Counted from the stretch's first letter, positions 21,222 to 29,318 are shown. The stretch is DNA of 40,553 nt from a virus (IMGVR_UViG_3300005663_000868:1-40553), one strand, 5' to 3'. Notes: generated by a model not told the origin, from the letters alone. A program made the numbers and translations.

Positions 21222-21731
21222 ATGTGGAATGAAGAAGTCCTCTGTGCTTGTGGCTGCGCTACTACCTTCACTGAAGACCTCCGTGTAGGCCGTCCGAGGG
21301 AGTACCTGAACTTCACCCACGCTAAGAAGGTAGCAATGAAGAACTACCGGAGGCGGGTGAAGGAGGGGGTACAGATAGTAGGGGACCAATGTAGGCGATA
21401 CCAGCCTAAGTCTCTCAAGATCGCTGAGAAGGTATTCGAGGATCATTGTAAGTACAACAAGATCGGGCACCGCTACTGTCCCAAGTCCCTCCCTCGTACA
21501 CAGAACCGTTGTCCTGCGGCCTTCCACAAAGACTGGACGTGTGATCAGAAGCTCTGCATTGCCTACGGGACGCTCCTAGACGATTTCCTCGAATGGAAGA
21601 TTCCTAACTATCGCCGTAGGTATACTACCTACCTGGGGTTCTGGATGAATGATTTTGACAAGGCTGATGCGGTTAATCCCTTACCTACTAGCGATCTCCA
21701 ACCTTGGGAGGAAGAGGGGGTATACGTATGA
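21222..21731 (+). CDS. Zinc-finger protein, first of a tandem pair, 169 aa
   Basis: N-terminal VLCACGCATTF ... GRPREYLNFTHA (residues 7-34): three cysteines and a His in place of the last Cys of the usual C-x-CGC-x3-F-x(8)-RPR-x-YC-S-x2-C finger. A basic region (RRRVK) and a second half with six more cysteines follow. The gene at 21728 encodes a homologous protein with the same layout. Likely DNA- or RNA-binding. The ribosome site is weak (TAGGG). Confidence 0.65.
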   Translation: MWNEEVLCACGCATTFTEDLRVGRPREYLNFTHAKKVAMKNYRRRVKEGVQIVGDQCRRYQPKSLKIAEKVFEDHCKYNKIGHRYCPKSLPRTQNRCPAAFHKDWTCDQKLCIAYGTLLDDFLEWKIPNYRRRYTTYLGFWMNDFDKADAVNPLPTSDLQPWEEEGVYV

Positions 21732-22150
21732 GCCGTCTAGTTGTGTGTGCTTGTGGCTGTGGTGCAAACTTTATAGAGGAGCCGAGAGTAGGGCGTCCAC
21801 GGGAGTACCTGAATGAAAGGCACTCACAACGGGATAAGCAACGGCGGTATCGTCTAAACAAGCGTGAGGGCGTACTTGCTGGCCTCTCCAAGACGGGCCG
21901 ATGTACTCGTCGGTATCCTAGATCACGTGAAGCCGCGCTTAAGGCGTTTAACAGACATTGTGATCATGGAACAAAGGCGGCGCTTAACTGTGTACAGGCT
22001 GATCCTGTTCAGTATCGTTGTCCGGCAGTTGTACAGAAGGACCCACAATTCTGCTTGGTTTATGCAACACTCTATGATGACTACATGGAGCTAGCATTGC
22101 CGGGCCGTTACACGCGGGAACGTACAACAGATGACGGGCTTTGGCTATAA
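21728..22150 (+). CDS. Zinc-finger protein, second of a tandem pair, 140 aa
   Basis: The start overlaps the preceding stop as ATGA. CACGCGANF-x6-VGRPREYLN-x2-H at residues 8-33 is nearly the same finger as in the upstream protein, followed by a basic stretch (RDKQRRYRLNKRE) and a shared second half (YRCPAVVQKD ... CLVYATLYDDYMEL). Clear tandem duplication, now diverged. Role unknown. Confidence 0.65.
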   Translation: MSRLVVCACGCGANFIEEPRVGRPREYLNERHSQRDKQRRYRLNKREGVLAGLSKTGRCTRRYPRSREAALKAFNRHCDHGTKAALNCVQADPVQYRCPAVVQKDPQFCLVYATLYDDYMELALPGRYTRERTTDDGLWL

Positions 22151-22167
22151 CATATACTATACGGTAG

Positions 22168-22297
22168 TGTCTACTGAAACTAAATTACGGTTATTCGATT
22201 AAGAGCTAATCTATGTAGGTAAGTTAGCAGTTAATGAGAGCAATTGTTCTGGCAATTGTTATTGTAGGGAATAACCGTAATTAACTTTAAGTAGACA
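22168..22297. repeat. 130-bp element with 29-bp inverted arms
   Basis: The arms 22168-22196 and 22269-22297 match in 26 of 29 positions when one is reverse-complemented; ends are TGTCTACT ... AGTAGACA. The 72-base centre holds a hairpin GCTAA/TTAGC and two CAATTG copies able to pair. It is AT-rich, has no T-tract terminator and encodes nothing. A MITE-like element, a replication structure or a large regulatory hairpin are all possible. Confidence 0.65.
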
Positions 22298-22329
22298 TGT
22301 GCTATAGTATATTACTAATGGGCTGCTGC

Positions 22330-22359
22330 TTGACATTCCCCCGTTCCCTGTGATACAAT
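22330..22359 (+). promoter_or_regulatory. Rightward promoter
   Basis: TTGACA (22330-22335), 18-base spacer, TACAAT (22354-22359) with an upstream TG. It lies 24 bases before the next ATG. Confidence 0.65.
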
Positions 22360-22383
22360 TATAGTGAGAGGAGTATAAGAACA

Positions 22384-22533
22384 ATGCCTACCGAAGCGCC
22401 AGTCAAGACCCCTACCAAGACTCCTACAGAAGCACCGGAGAAGACTCCTGATCCTGAGAAGTATTACAGTCCAAAACGCCTTTGCGATGACCAAAAGCGT
22501 GACGGAGGATTTCGTACGGCTCCCCAGAAGTAG
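22384..22533 (+). CDS. Pro/Thr/Lys-rich protein, 49 aa
   Basis: GAGAGGAG site ten bases before the ATG. The first 26 residues are a degenerate repeat of PTEAP and KTP units, likely disordered; the rest is basic with one Cys. Possibly a linker-like or nucleic-acid-binding peptide. Function unknown. Confidence 0.5.
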   Translation: MPTEAPVKTPTKTPTEAPEKTPDPEKYYSPKRLCDDQKRDGGFRTAPQK

Positions 22534-22558
22534 TCAACTAATACTATAGGAGGCAGAC

Positions 22559-22729
22559 ATGAACAAGCAGATCACTGTTAAGGTTCGTACATCCCTTGAT
22601 GGGAGTGTAACGTATATAGTAATTGCGACGGTTAACGTGTTGGAGACTTCTATACACAGTGAAATCTCTGAGAAGCTATTACAAACCTTTATATCTCAAG
22701 GAATTGATGTTGAGGTTGTAGAAGGCTAG
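22559..22729 (+). CDS. Hypothetical protein, 56 aa, paralog of the 55-aa protein at 21042
   Basis: TATAGGAGGCAGAC precedes the ATG. Shares TSLDG, a TVNVLE strand and the end LLQTFISQGIDVEVVEG with the protein at 21042-21209. The stop is one base before the next start, so the two are coupled. Confidence 0.6.
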   Translation: MNKQITVKVRTSLDGSVTYIVIATVNVLETSIHSEISEKLLQTFISQGIDVEVVEG

Positions 22730-22730
22730 T

Positions 22731-23543
22731 ATGCGTGTCCCATCCTGTACTCTCTGTAATATCGTAACAACTGCGGAAGCTGAACGGGATACTCCGATAC
22801 CCCCCTATATCCCCCTATACTGTCCTTCTCACTACACCTATATGTTCGTAGCTACGGGCCATGATGTGGATGATGTGGAATTTGATGCAGAGGATGAGGG
22901 GGATCGGCAGGGCATCGAAGAAGCTATCCGATTCTTCTATGATAATGGGCGTCTGGATAGCGGTAAGACGATCAGCGTTCTCCTCCGTCTGGGAACGTTC
23001 CACGCAACAGGATCAGGAGCAGGGCATGTGCGCCTCCACGTATCTTCAATATCCCCCTATAAGGAAATGCCACAAGAGCTAGCGAATGAAATCGCAGAGG
23101 AAGCAGAGGAAGTAGTCCACTATTACCACCCTGACATCTACCCTGACTTCCAGTATGATGCTCTTTGGACTATGAGGGAGATTAGTGATGAGGAAGTCGA
23201 GGAACGTGTCCAGGGGTTCCAGTATGCGATGGATAGGGAGATAGCCCGTCTTCTGGCCTTTAAGTATGATGGCTGGTCCTGGAGGTTCGATCCTGATTGG
23301 AGAGAGAGGCATCACAAGTGGGTGGAGGCATACTATGATGAGGAGATAGATAATGGTGATCTTGTATATGTATCGGAACAAAAGCACATACTCCGGTATG
23401 ATCTCGAAGACCTCCCCTTCCACCTGCAACGAGCACTAGTTACACATTGGGAACACATCTGGGAGAACTGGGCAGATCGCTATCTCCCCACACCACTACC
23501 ACGTCCTGGGGATAGTATTGTAATACGATGGGAGAAGAATTAG
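22731..23543 (+). CDS. Hypothetical acidic protein, 270 aa
   Basis: An N-terminal CTLC ... YCPSH (residues 6-34) could bind zinc. The rest is acidic and rich in Trp, Tyr and His (for example WSWRFDPDWRERHHKWVEAYYDEE). No known motif. It is followed one base later by another acidic protein, and both precede the packaging genes. Confidence 0.65.
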   Translation: MRVPSCTLCNIVTTAEAERDTPIPPYIPLYCPSHYTYMFVATGHDVDDVEFDAEDEGDRQGIEEAIRFFYDNGRLDSGKTISVLLRLGTFHATGSGAGHVRLHVSSISPYKEMPQELANEIAEEAEEVVHYYHPDIYPDFQYDALWTMREISDEEVEERVQGFQYAMDREIARLLAFKYDGWSWRFDPDWRERHHKWVEAYYDEEIDNGDLVYVSEQKHILRYDLEDLPFHLQRALVTHWEHIWENWADRYLPTPLPRPGDSIVIRWEKN

Positions 23544-23544
23544 G

Positions 23545-24048
23545 ATGGCTATATCTGACCTGATACCTGAGGATAATCCCACCTTCCGTATGATGCTTCC
23601 AATGGAAGGGGCGTGGATGATACGGAACATCATTCGGCCTGGGATTGATATTGCTTATCGTGATCCTGCGGTCAACGAGATTGACCGTATTACCCGCGCC
23701 CTTCGTATACGGGTAAACAATCTGATCCTTCGTATGATGGATGAGGAAGAAGATGCGCTAGAGATTGAGTTAGACAGTCAAGAAGCGTGGGCACTCGATT
23801 CCATTATTCCATTCGACGGTCCTGGTGGTGTGGGAACGGGAATGATCGTCAGCATCCTCCGTGGGCTATGGTATCTGGATATAGGACGGCATATTGCTGG
23901 TACGTCTGATCTCGTTGCTGATCCCCGTGCAGACTGGTCTAATACTAAACTGAAGGGCTTAGCAAAAGGCTCAGAGGGAGTGCCCGCAACACCACAGATG
24001 CACGGCTTTCCAGACGACTTTGCACCCTCTACAGAAGATATGGTATAA
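23545..24048 (+). CDS. Hypothetical protein, 167 aa
   Basis: Starts one base after the previous stop. Helical first half (for example VNEIDRITRALRIRVNNLILRMMDEEED), a Gly-rich turn (FDGPGGVGTGMIVSILRG) and a polar tail. The last codons contain the promoter at 24020. Not recognised. Confidence 0.65.
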   Translation: MAISDLIPEDNPTFRMMLPMEGAWMIRNIIRPGIDIAYRDPAVNEIDRITRALRIRVNNLILRMMDEEEDALEIELDSQEAWALDSIIPFDGPGGVGTGMIVSILRGLWYLDIGRHIAGTSDLVADPRADWSNTKLKGLAKGSEGVPATPQMHGFPDDFAPSTEDMV

Positions 24049-24049
24049 T
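24020..24049 (+). promoter_or_regulatory. Promoter before a short terminated RNA
   Basis: TTGCAC (24020-24025), 18-base spacer, TATAAT (24044-24049) with upstream TGG, an extended -10. Confidence 0.6.
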
Positions 24050-24056
24050 TAGATTA

Positions 24057-24125
24057 CCAGTCCTGGGTGTAAAGTCCGGCACTGTTAACCGTCACCTCTA
24101 CAAGCGGGGTGGCGGCTTTCTTTTG
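24057..24125 (+). ncRNA. Candidate small RNA of about 70 bases
   Basis: Bounded by the promoter at 24020-24049 and the terminator at 24089-24125, with no reading frame. A new promoter follows directly. It could be a small RNA or simply an attenuated leader that also insulates the terminase operon. Confidence 0.4.
24089..24125 (+). terminator. Rho-independent terminator
   Basis: Stem CCGTCACC (24089-24096) with GGTGGCGG (24108-24115), one G-T pair, an 11-base loop and the tail CTTTCTTTTG. It ends the accessory block before the packaging genes. Confidence 0.75.
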
Positions 24126-24133
24126 CCCCATCC

Positions 24134-24163
24134 TTGACGTTAACGTAAGGGTCATGGTATACT
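24134..24163 (+). promoter_or_regulatory. Promoter of the packaging operon with palindromic operator-like spacer
   Basis: TTGACG (24134-24139), 18-base spacer, TATACT (24158-24163) with upstream TGG. The palindrome ACGTTAACGT overlaps the -35 and spacer. The promoter at 35535 shares the CCTTGACGTTA start. Confidence 0.7.
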
Positions 24164-24205
24164 TAGTATAGTGCAGTATGAGTATGGGTGCGATGCCTGT
24201 ACTTT

Positions 24206-24240
24206 GGGGGGCCGATGACTGCCTCCTTCAAAGGTCCCCC
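24206..24240 (+). other. Leader hairpin of the packaging operon
   Basis: GGGGGGCC (24206-24213) pairs with GGTCCCCC (24233-24240), with one G-T pair and a 19-base loop that contains CCTCCTT, complementary to a ribosome site. It lies in the leader between promoter and the first gene. A translational or attenuation role is inferred. Confidence 0.45.
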
Positions 24241-24272
24241 AGCACTATTCTTATGAGATGTGAGGACAGCAG

Positions 24273-24419
24273 ATGAACAGCGATGAACAGTTTCAGAAGC
24301 TCTATGATGTCTTCGTTCGGATGTATGATATTCATGTCATAAATACTGTAGCAACTCTTCTGGCGGCGTGTGTGAGCGTGGTTGCACTTACTATTGCTAT
24401 TATTGCGGTGACAAACTAG
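24273..24419 (+). CDS. Small membrane protein, 48 aa
   Basis: GAGGACAGCAG precedes the ATG. A polar N-terminus (MNSDEQFQKLYDVF) and one membrane segment at about residues 23-46 (rich in Val, Ala, Ile). The stop is directly followed by the next ATG. It opens the packaging operon; a role is not clear. Confidence 0.6.
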   Translation: MNSDEQFQKLYDVFVRMYDIHVINTVATLLAACVSVVALTIAIIAVTN

Positions 24420-24812
24420 ATGCCAGATAAGGGAGGCGCTAGGATAAGTGATAACCGTCGTCGGCGTATACTGGATCGGACTGACGGTTATATTATCAAA
24501 CATCTGCCAGAGTATATTGGAATCCTTGAAGAACTGGCTAAAGGTGTATGGTTTGAGAAAGTAGATGGACGGTCTGATACCTCAAAGATATATAGGCAGA
24601 TACCTGATCGTCAGGCACTTGAGTTCCTGATTGAGCATGGGATTGGTAAGGTCCCCCAGAGGCATGAGCTATCAGGAGAAGAAGGTGAAGTTACGTTCAT
24701 CCCATGGGTGCCCACGCTGACACCTAAACCGAAGGAGATCGAAGGAGAAGTAGTAGATGCCGAGACATACGAAAAAGAGGAAACCGAAGGGGTAGCTAGT
24801 GGCACGTCCTAA
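24420..24812 (+). CDS. Putative small terminase subunit
   Basis: 130 residues directly upstream of TerL and overlapping it by 14 bases, the usual TerS place. A basic N-terminus (RISDNRRRRILDR), helices at about 25-45 and 60-75 (RQALEFLIEHGIGKVPQR) and an acidic tail fit a TerS-like DNA-recognition protein. No direct family motif is seen, so the call rests on position and size. Confidence 0.55.
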   Translation: MPDKGGARISDNRRRRILDRTDGYIIKHLPEYIGILEELAKGVWFEKVDGRSDTSKIYRQIPDRQALEFLIEHGIGKVPQRHELSGEEGEVTFIPWVPTLTPKPKEIEGEVVDAETYEKEETEGVASGTS

Positions 24813-26244
24813 GGCTCGTTTAAGCGCACAACAGCAGGCGATCCGTAAGGGCGCTGGCCCGTCTGCCAATCGTAAGGTCTTATATAAGACCCATGTCGGC
24901 GCACAGTCAGACTTTCTCATGAGTGAGGCAGAGGAGGTACTGTATGGTGGGGCGAAGGGCGGGGGGAAGTCCTATGCGCTGAGGGCCTATGCTGTAAATT
25001 ACTGTATGAGCTTTCCTGGGGCGCGTGTAGTCCTATTCCGCCAGTCCTACCGCCAGTTGGAAGAGACACATATTATCTCCATCCAACAGGAAGTGCCCCA
25101 GAGCGTGGCCCACTATTCCTCAGGCTCACACGATCTGATCTTTACAAATGGCTCCATCCTCCACTTGCGTTACTGTGAGAAAGATGAGGATGCCAGGGGC
25201 TACGACACGGCTGAGTTCGACGCCATGCTCTTTGACGAGCTGACTCACTTTACGGAATTCACCTACACTTACCTGACCACCCGCTGCCGCTCTACGAAAC
25301 CTTGGTGGACTGGACCCAGGATACGTGCTGGTGCTACCCCTCTAGGGCGGGGGCACGGTTGGGTAAAGGCGCGCTGGCTTGACAACTCGAACGTTAAGCC
25401 GAATGAGGTTTGGAAAGGCCCTGCTGACGAAGGGGGCATGACGCGCCAATTCATTCCCGCTATTGTTACCGATAATCCTACACTGATGAAGGCTGATCCT
25501 AAGTATGTAGAACGTCTCCGCGCGCTGACTCGTGAAGAGTATAAAGCTGCGATGGGGAACTGGGACGTGTTCATGGGACAGTTCTTTCAGCGGTGGGAGC
25601 CTACAATCCATGTAGTCCAGCCCTTCGACATTCCGGCTGACTGGGACCGCTTCATGTGTGTAGACTATGGGTTCGCTGCGCCCTACTGTGTGCTGTGGTT
25701 TGCCCGTCCGCCTGGGACGAAATCTGCATACTTCTATCGTGAACAGTATGGTGTGGGGGTAAAACTCCCTGAACAAGTCTATAGGGCACACCAGTCTGTG
25801 GTTGATTCCTCAGAGAAGATTCGAGCCATTATTCTCGACCCCTCAATGTTTGGCAAGATCAATGTTAAGGGGGATCGTGTGGAGTCCCTATCTGCTGAAT
25901 GGGAGAAACAGTTCGGCGGCACAACTAGGATTATCAAAGGAAACAATGAACGGGTTGCGGGATGGCGGAAGTTACGTGAGATGATCGACTGGACAGAGGC
26001 CCCACAAGGGGGGATTTTGGCACACCCTCACTTGTATGCCTTTAATACCTGTGTTAATCTAGTCCGAACACTGCCCCTGTTGATCTCAGACGAGCACAAC
26101 ATTGAAGATGTAGATTCTGATGGGGAAGACCACGCCGGGGATGCTGCTAGGTATGGTATACAGCACGCCTTTGCTGGGGGTGGCAGGCACGGCGTACAGC
26201 GCAGTTACAGTCTTGGCCCTAACGGTATTGTGGTGAGGAGGTAA
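24799..26244 (+). CDS. terL: Terminase large subunit
   Basis: Walker A GGAKGGGKS (50-58), Walker B with catalytic acid AMLFDE (142-147) and, in the nuclease half, the metal-binding CVDYGF (Asp about 289), LDPSMFG and a late DHAGDAARYG. Length 481 is normal. It powers DNA packaging into the prohead and cuts concatemers. It belongs to the terminase group with RNase H-fold nuclease. An in-frame MARPK start is used, overlapping the upstream gene. Confidence 0.95.
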   Translation: MARPKARLSAQQQAIRKGAGPSANRKVLYKTHVGAQSDFLMSEAEEVLYGGAKGGGKSYALRAYAVNYCMSFPGARVVLFRQSYRQLEETHIISIQQEVPQSVAHYSSGSHDLIFTNGSILHLRYCEKDEDARGYDTAEFDAMLFDELTHFTEFTYTYLTTRCRSTKPWWTGPRIRAGATPLGRGHGWVKARWLDNSNVKPNEVWKGPADEGGMTRQFIPAIVTDNPTLMKADPKYVERLRALTREEYKAAMGNWDVFMGQFFQRWEPTIHVVQPFDIPADWDRFMCVDYGFAAPYCVLWFARPPGTKSAYFYREQYGVGVKLPEQVYRAHQSVVDSSEKIRAIILDPSMFGKINVKGDRVESLSAEWEKQFGGTTRIIKGNNERVAGWRKLREMIDWTEAPQGGILAHPHLYAFNTCVNLVRTLPLLISDEHNIEDVDSDGEDHAGDAARYGIQHAFAGGGRHGVQRSYSLGPNGIVVRR

Positions 26245-26246
26245 AA

Positions 26247-28316
26247 ATGCTTGAAGACGCAGAAGAATCTGAAATCTGGAAACTAAGAGGCGAAGTAATG
26301 AAAGCCTATCGTACACGGGATAGGCTCTGGGCGGATCGTCGTAAAATACGCTATCGTCAGATGGATAACGCATTGAAGGCCCTGCCCCTAAACCCTCGCA
26401 TTAGCGATACGGCCCTCATGGTGTACCAGACTGAACTCCCTAACCAGGAAGCGCATAAGCGTACAAAGCGGCTGATTGCTAACCATCCCCGTTTTGAGGT
26501 TATCCTTCTCCGCTCTGGTCCTGAATTCCAAGCTCAGGCACAGGAACTTGAGAACGGTCTGAAGGCCCTCTATAACTGGATGAATCGCGGGAAGCCCACA
26601 TTTGACTGGAAGCTCGTTGAGCATCAGCAAGGGGATGGGCTGGGCATCGCTAAGGTGGAGTTCCTTCCCACGCATGGTATCTCCCTCAAGGATTTTGATC
26701 TAGATGATATTACGAGTGATGATGAAGAGGCGGATATTGAAGGGGCTGAAGATCGTAATAAGGCCCGTGCTAGCTTCCGTACTGAGCGGGCAAAGCGGAC
26801 AGATGGGAGTGAGGAGGCAGCGTTTAAGACGGTTACGGAAGACGCATTGAAGGCAGAACTTCCGCCTATGCGCCTGATTGCCGTAGACCCCCTTAACTGT
26901 TACTGGTGGGAGGATGATGACGGCGTAGCCCTTATGGTAGAGACAGGAGAGAAGGCGCTGAATCCACTTCTAGAAGCCTTTAGGGGTTACGGACTGAAGT
27001 TTGACTCCAGCTCCGGGAAAGTATTTATTGAGAAGGAAACGACAGAGGCAGTTGGTGCTCGGACGTATCCTCCTCCTGATTCAGATGCGGGGCCTCATGT
27101 AGGCGATGCTCTTAGTACACGGGTGTCTTATACGGAAATACGGACACGTGAGCATATTGTGATCATGATTGAGCACCCGAAGCTGAAGAGGGGCGCTCGT
27201 GGGAGGAAGGGAGATAAGGGTGTTATCTTTCATTTCGATAATCCCTTTGGCCCCTATACTACGGGATATGCTCTTGTTCCTGGTGATGTGACTACGGAGG
27301 ATAGCCCAGAGAACAAGTACCAGCCGGTTATTGAAGGTATCCTTTCTACAGCGCAGGCGTTGAACGTGCTGATGACTGCACGGCTTTCTGCTTCTCTGGA
27401 AGAGGCCCTTGCACCCCCCTATATCAAAGTATCTCCCGATCAGCCAATGCTCCCCTCAGATGAAGAGAAGACCCCTGAGGTAGGACAAGAGAACCGTGCC
27501 ATTCCCACCATCCCTGGTGAGATTAAGCGGGTAGAGACTCCCAACGCTGATCTGGATAAGGCTGAGGGCAGGCTGCTTGCGGAGACGGCTGAGTATCAGA
27601 TGCAGGAAGCGCAGGAGGGCGGTGCGCCTTCTGAAGCCTCTGGGCACAGGTTAGCAATCCAGGTTGCTCAGGCAGACATTCAAATGGTCCCCTACCAGAA
27701 TGTGCGGAAGGAGGCCCTGGCAGAGCTGATGAAGGGGATCGTCTATGCCGTTCGTAAGCATGGCCTACCGATTTTCATTCCCGCAATGCCTGATGGCGCG
27801 CGGCGTGGTAGTGAGAAGATTCGTGTTGTAGAGCCTGCGGCTATCCGGCCTGAGATGGCTGACCTTCCCTTTGACCTTATCATAACCCTTGGTGCTGAGA
27901 CGCCAGTAACGAAGTATGCGAAATGGCAGGCGCTCGCACAGCGGATGGAGCAGGGGACAGCGAGTTATCAGACTGTAGTAGAACAATCGGATACGGAAGA
28001 CCCTGATGAGGAGATTGCACGGGTATTTGAGGGTAAGTTGCTGATTGCCACAATGGAACAGCTCATACCAGCCCTGGCGGAATTGGCTCAGGCTTACGGG
28101 AAACAACAGATTCAGGTCGCACTGGGGGCTAATGAAGCGGTAGAGCAGGCACCCCCTCAACAGTTGCCTCTTGGTATTGATCCCAGTACGGGGCTGGCGC
28201 AGGGCGGGGGCGGCGGTGCTGATCTAGCACAGAGGGTTCCTGGTGTCGGGATGCCTGTAGTCCAGACAACTAATGAGGATGGTCCCCGTGTTCCAGAAGG
28301 GATAGAGGTAAGTTAG
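26247..28316 (+). CDS. Portal protein
   Basis: 689 residues directly after TerL, beginning with a long charged helix and the region IRYRQMDNALKAL ... QTELPNQEAHKRTKRLIANHP typical of podovirus-type portals, a central beta-rich wing and an Ala/Gln-rich C-terminal crown (from about residue 600). The portal forms the dodecameric DNA gate at one capsid vertex and binds TerL. The Gly-rich stretch near residue 650 and PEGIEVS end are disordered. Called by position, size and region pattern. Confidence 0.8.
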   Translation: MLEDAEESEIWKLRGEVMKAYRTRDRLWADRRKIRYRQMDNALKALPLNPRISDTALMVYQTELPNQEAHKRTKRLIANHPRFEVILLRSGPEFQAQAQELENGLKALYNWMNRGKPTFDWKLVEHQQGDGLGIAKVEFLPTHGISLKDFDLDDITSDDEEADIEGAEDRNKARASFRTERAKRTDGSEEAAFKTVTEDALKAELPPMRLIAVDPLNCYWWEDDDGVALMVETGEKALNPLLEAFRGYGLKFDSSSGKVFIEKETTEAVGARTYPPPDSDAGPHVGDALSTRVSYTEIRTREHIVIMIEHPKLKRGARGRKGDKGVIFHFDNPFGPYTTGYALVPGDVTTEDSPENKYQPVIEGILSTAQALNVLMTARLSASLEEALAPPYIKVSPDQPMLPSDEEKTPEVGQENRAIPTIPGEIKRVETPNADLDKAEGRLLAETAEYQMQEAQEGGAPSEASGHRLAIQVAQADIQMVPYQNVRKEALAELMKGIVYAVRKHGLPIFIPAMPDGARRGSEKIRVVEPAAIRPEMADLPFDLIITLGAETPVTKYAKWQALAQRMEQGTASYQTVVEQSDTEDPDEEIARVFEGKLLIATMEQLIPALAELAQAYGKQQIQVALGANEAVEQAPPQQLPLGIDPSTGLAQGGGGGADLAQRVPGVGMPVVQTTNEDGPRVPEGIEVS

Positions 28317-28321
28317 TTCTA

Positions 28322-28612
28322 ATGGCACGCCCAGATCATACACAGCTATTGAGTGCAGAATGGACAAATGAAAGATTTAATAACGTCCTTGATGGTGTAC
28401 AGCAGATTATAGATCGCCTACTGACTTCTGTATACATTGATGGATATGGCCCACTTGAGGTGCCGGTAACGCGGGCAGATATTACCAAGCTCAGCCTAGA
28501 AGCCTTCCAAAATCTCGTAGACCAACAGCCCACAATTGGGGCTAAGGCAGAGCTGCTCAATGAGGCTGAACGATTAGACATCCCTCGTCAGGTCTTGCAA
28601 GGTAGAACATAA
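28322..28612 (+). CDS. Hypothetical virion-block protein, 96 aa
   Basis: Helical, acidic protein after the portal gene, with AGAGGTAAG upstream. It could be a head completion or portal-associated protein; no motif seen. The last codons contain a promoter -35. Confidence 0.6.
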   Translation: MARPDHTQLLSAEWTNERFNNVLDGVQQIIDRLLTSVYIDGYGPLEVPVTRADITKLSLEAFQNLVDQQPTIGAKAELLNEAERLDIPRQVLQGRT

Positions 28613-28623
28613 TGTGGTACAAT
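28595..28623 (+). promoter_or_regulatory. Promoter inside the virion block
   Basis: TTGCAA (28595-28600), 17-base spacer, TACAAT (28618-28623) with upstream TGG. It precedes the virion-protein gene at 28659. Confidence 0.6.
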
Positions 28624-28658
28624 GTAGTTGAATACATAGGGGGCTATGGTGGAGTATA

Positions 28659-29318
28659 ATGCCCTTTCATCCTGATGTTGGTCAAAGTCAATTAGAAGCA
28701 TTTCGCCTGGGTGCAGCCCCGCTAGGCGGTGATGGGGGCGATGGTGGGGGTAGGGACTTCGGCACAAAAGATAATCCCATCTCACCGAATTATGATCTCC
28801 CAGGCTTTGTGCGCCTTCCCTTATATAATGAGCACTCTGGAGAGTTTGTAGGCTGGGAGACGTTACGTGATCCTACCTTTGGCACCGGAACAGGTAGCGG
28901 TGCTGCATCTCCTCAGTTCCGTCCAGGTGAACTTGCCCTTCTCCAAGCCGAGCTAGCAGAACGAGAGCGCTCCAGTCGTGTGCAGGAAGCGCAGGGAGCA
29001 CGCCGTATCACACTAGACCGTGCGCTTGGCGGGCTGAATGCTTTTAACCAATCACGTACATTGGCTGATAATCGTCGGCTGTCTGCGTTCCAGGAAGCAC
29101 GGCAACTTATGGGGCTTCTTGTCCCAAAGGGGACTACAGAATTCCCTGGCCTTGGTGCAGGAGGGGCACTTGCACAGGTGTCACAGAACTTCAACCTTCC
29201 CTTTACGCCTTCTCCTGTAGTGGAGCGTGAATTCAATCCCCAGGCACTTGCAACCCCTGCTGAGGGCAACCTTCCTTTCCAGATTGGGGCGATGCTTAGG
29301 GGGGTAGGACAGATTTAA
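28659..29318 (+). CDS. Putative internal virion protein, 219 aa
   Basis: A Gly-rich N-terminus (residues 22-33), a long helix rich in Ala, Glu and Arg (about 88-150) and Pro-rich, Gly-rich end segments. The composition and place between portal and capsid genes resemble ejected internal proteins of podoviruses. Not recognised by family. Confidence 0.55.
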   Translation: MPFHPDVGQSQLEAFRLGAAPLGGDGGDGGGRDFGTKDNPISPNYDLPGFVRLPLYNEHSGEFVGWETLRDPTFGTGTGSGAASPQFRPGELALLQAELAERERSSRVQEAQGARRITLDRALGGLNAFNQSRTLADNRRLSAFQEARQLMGLLVPKGTTEFPGLGAGGALAQVSQNFNLPFTPSPVVEREFNPQALATPAEGNLPFQIGAMLRGVGQI

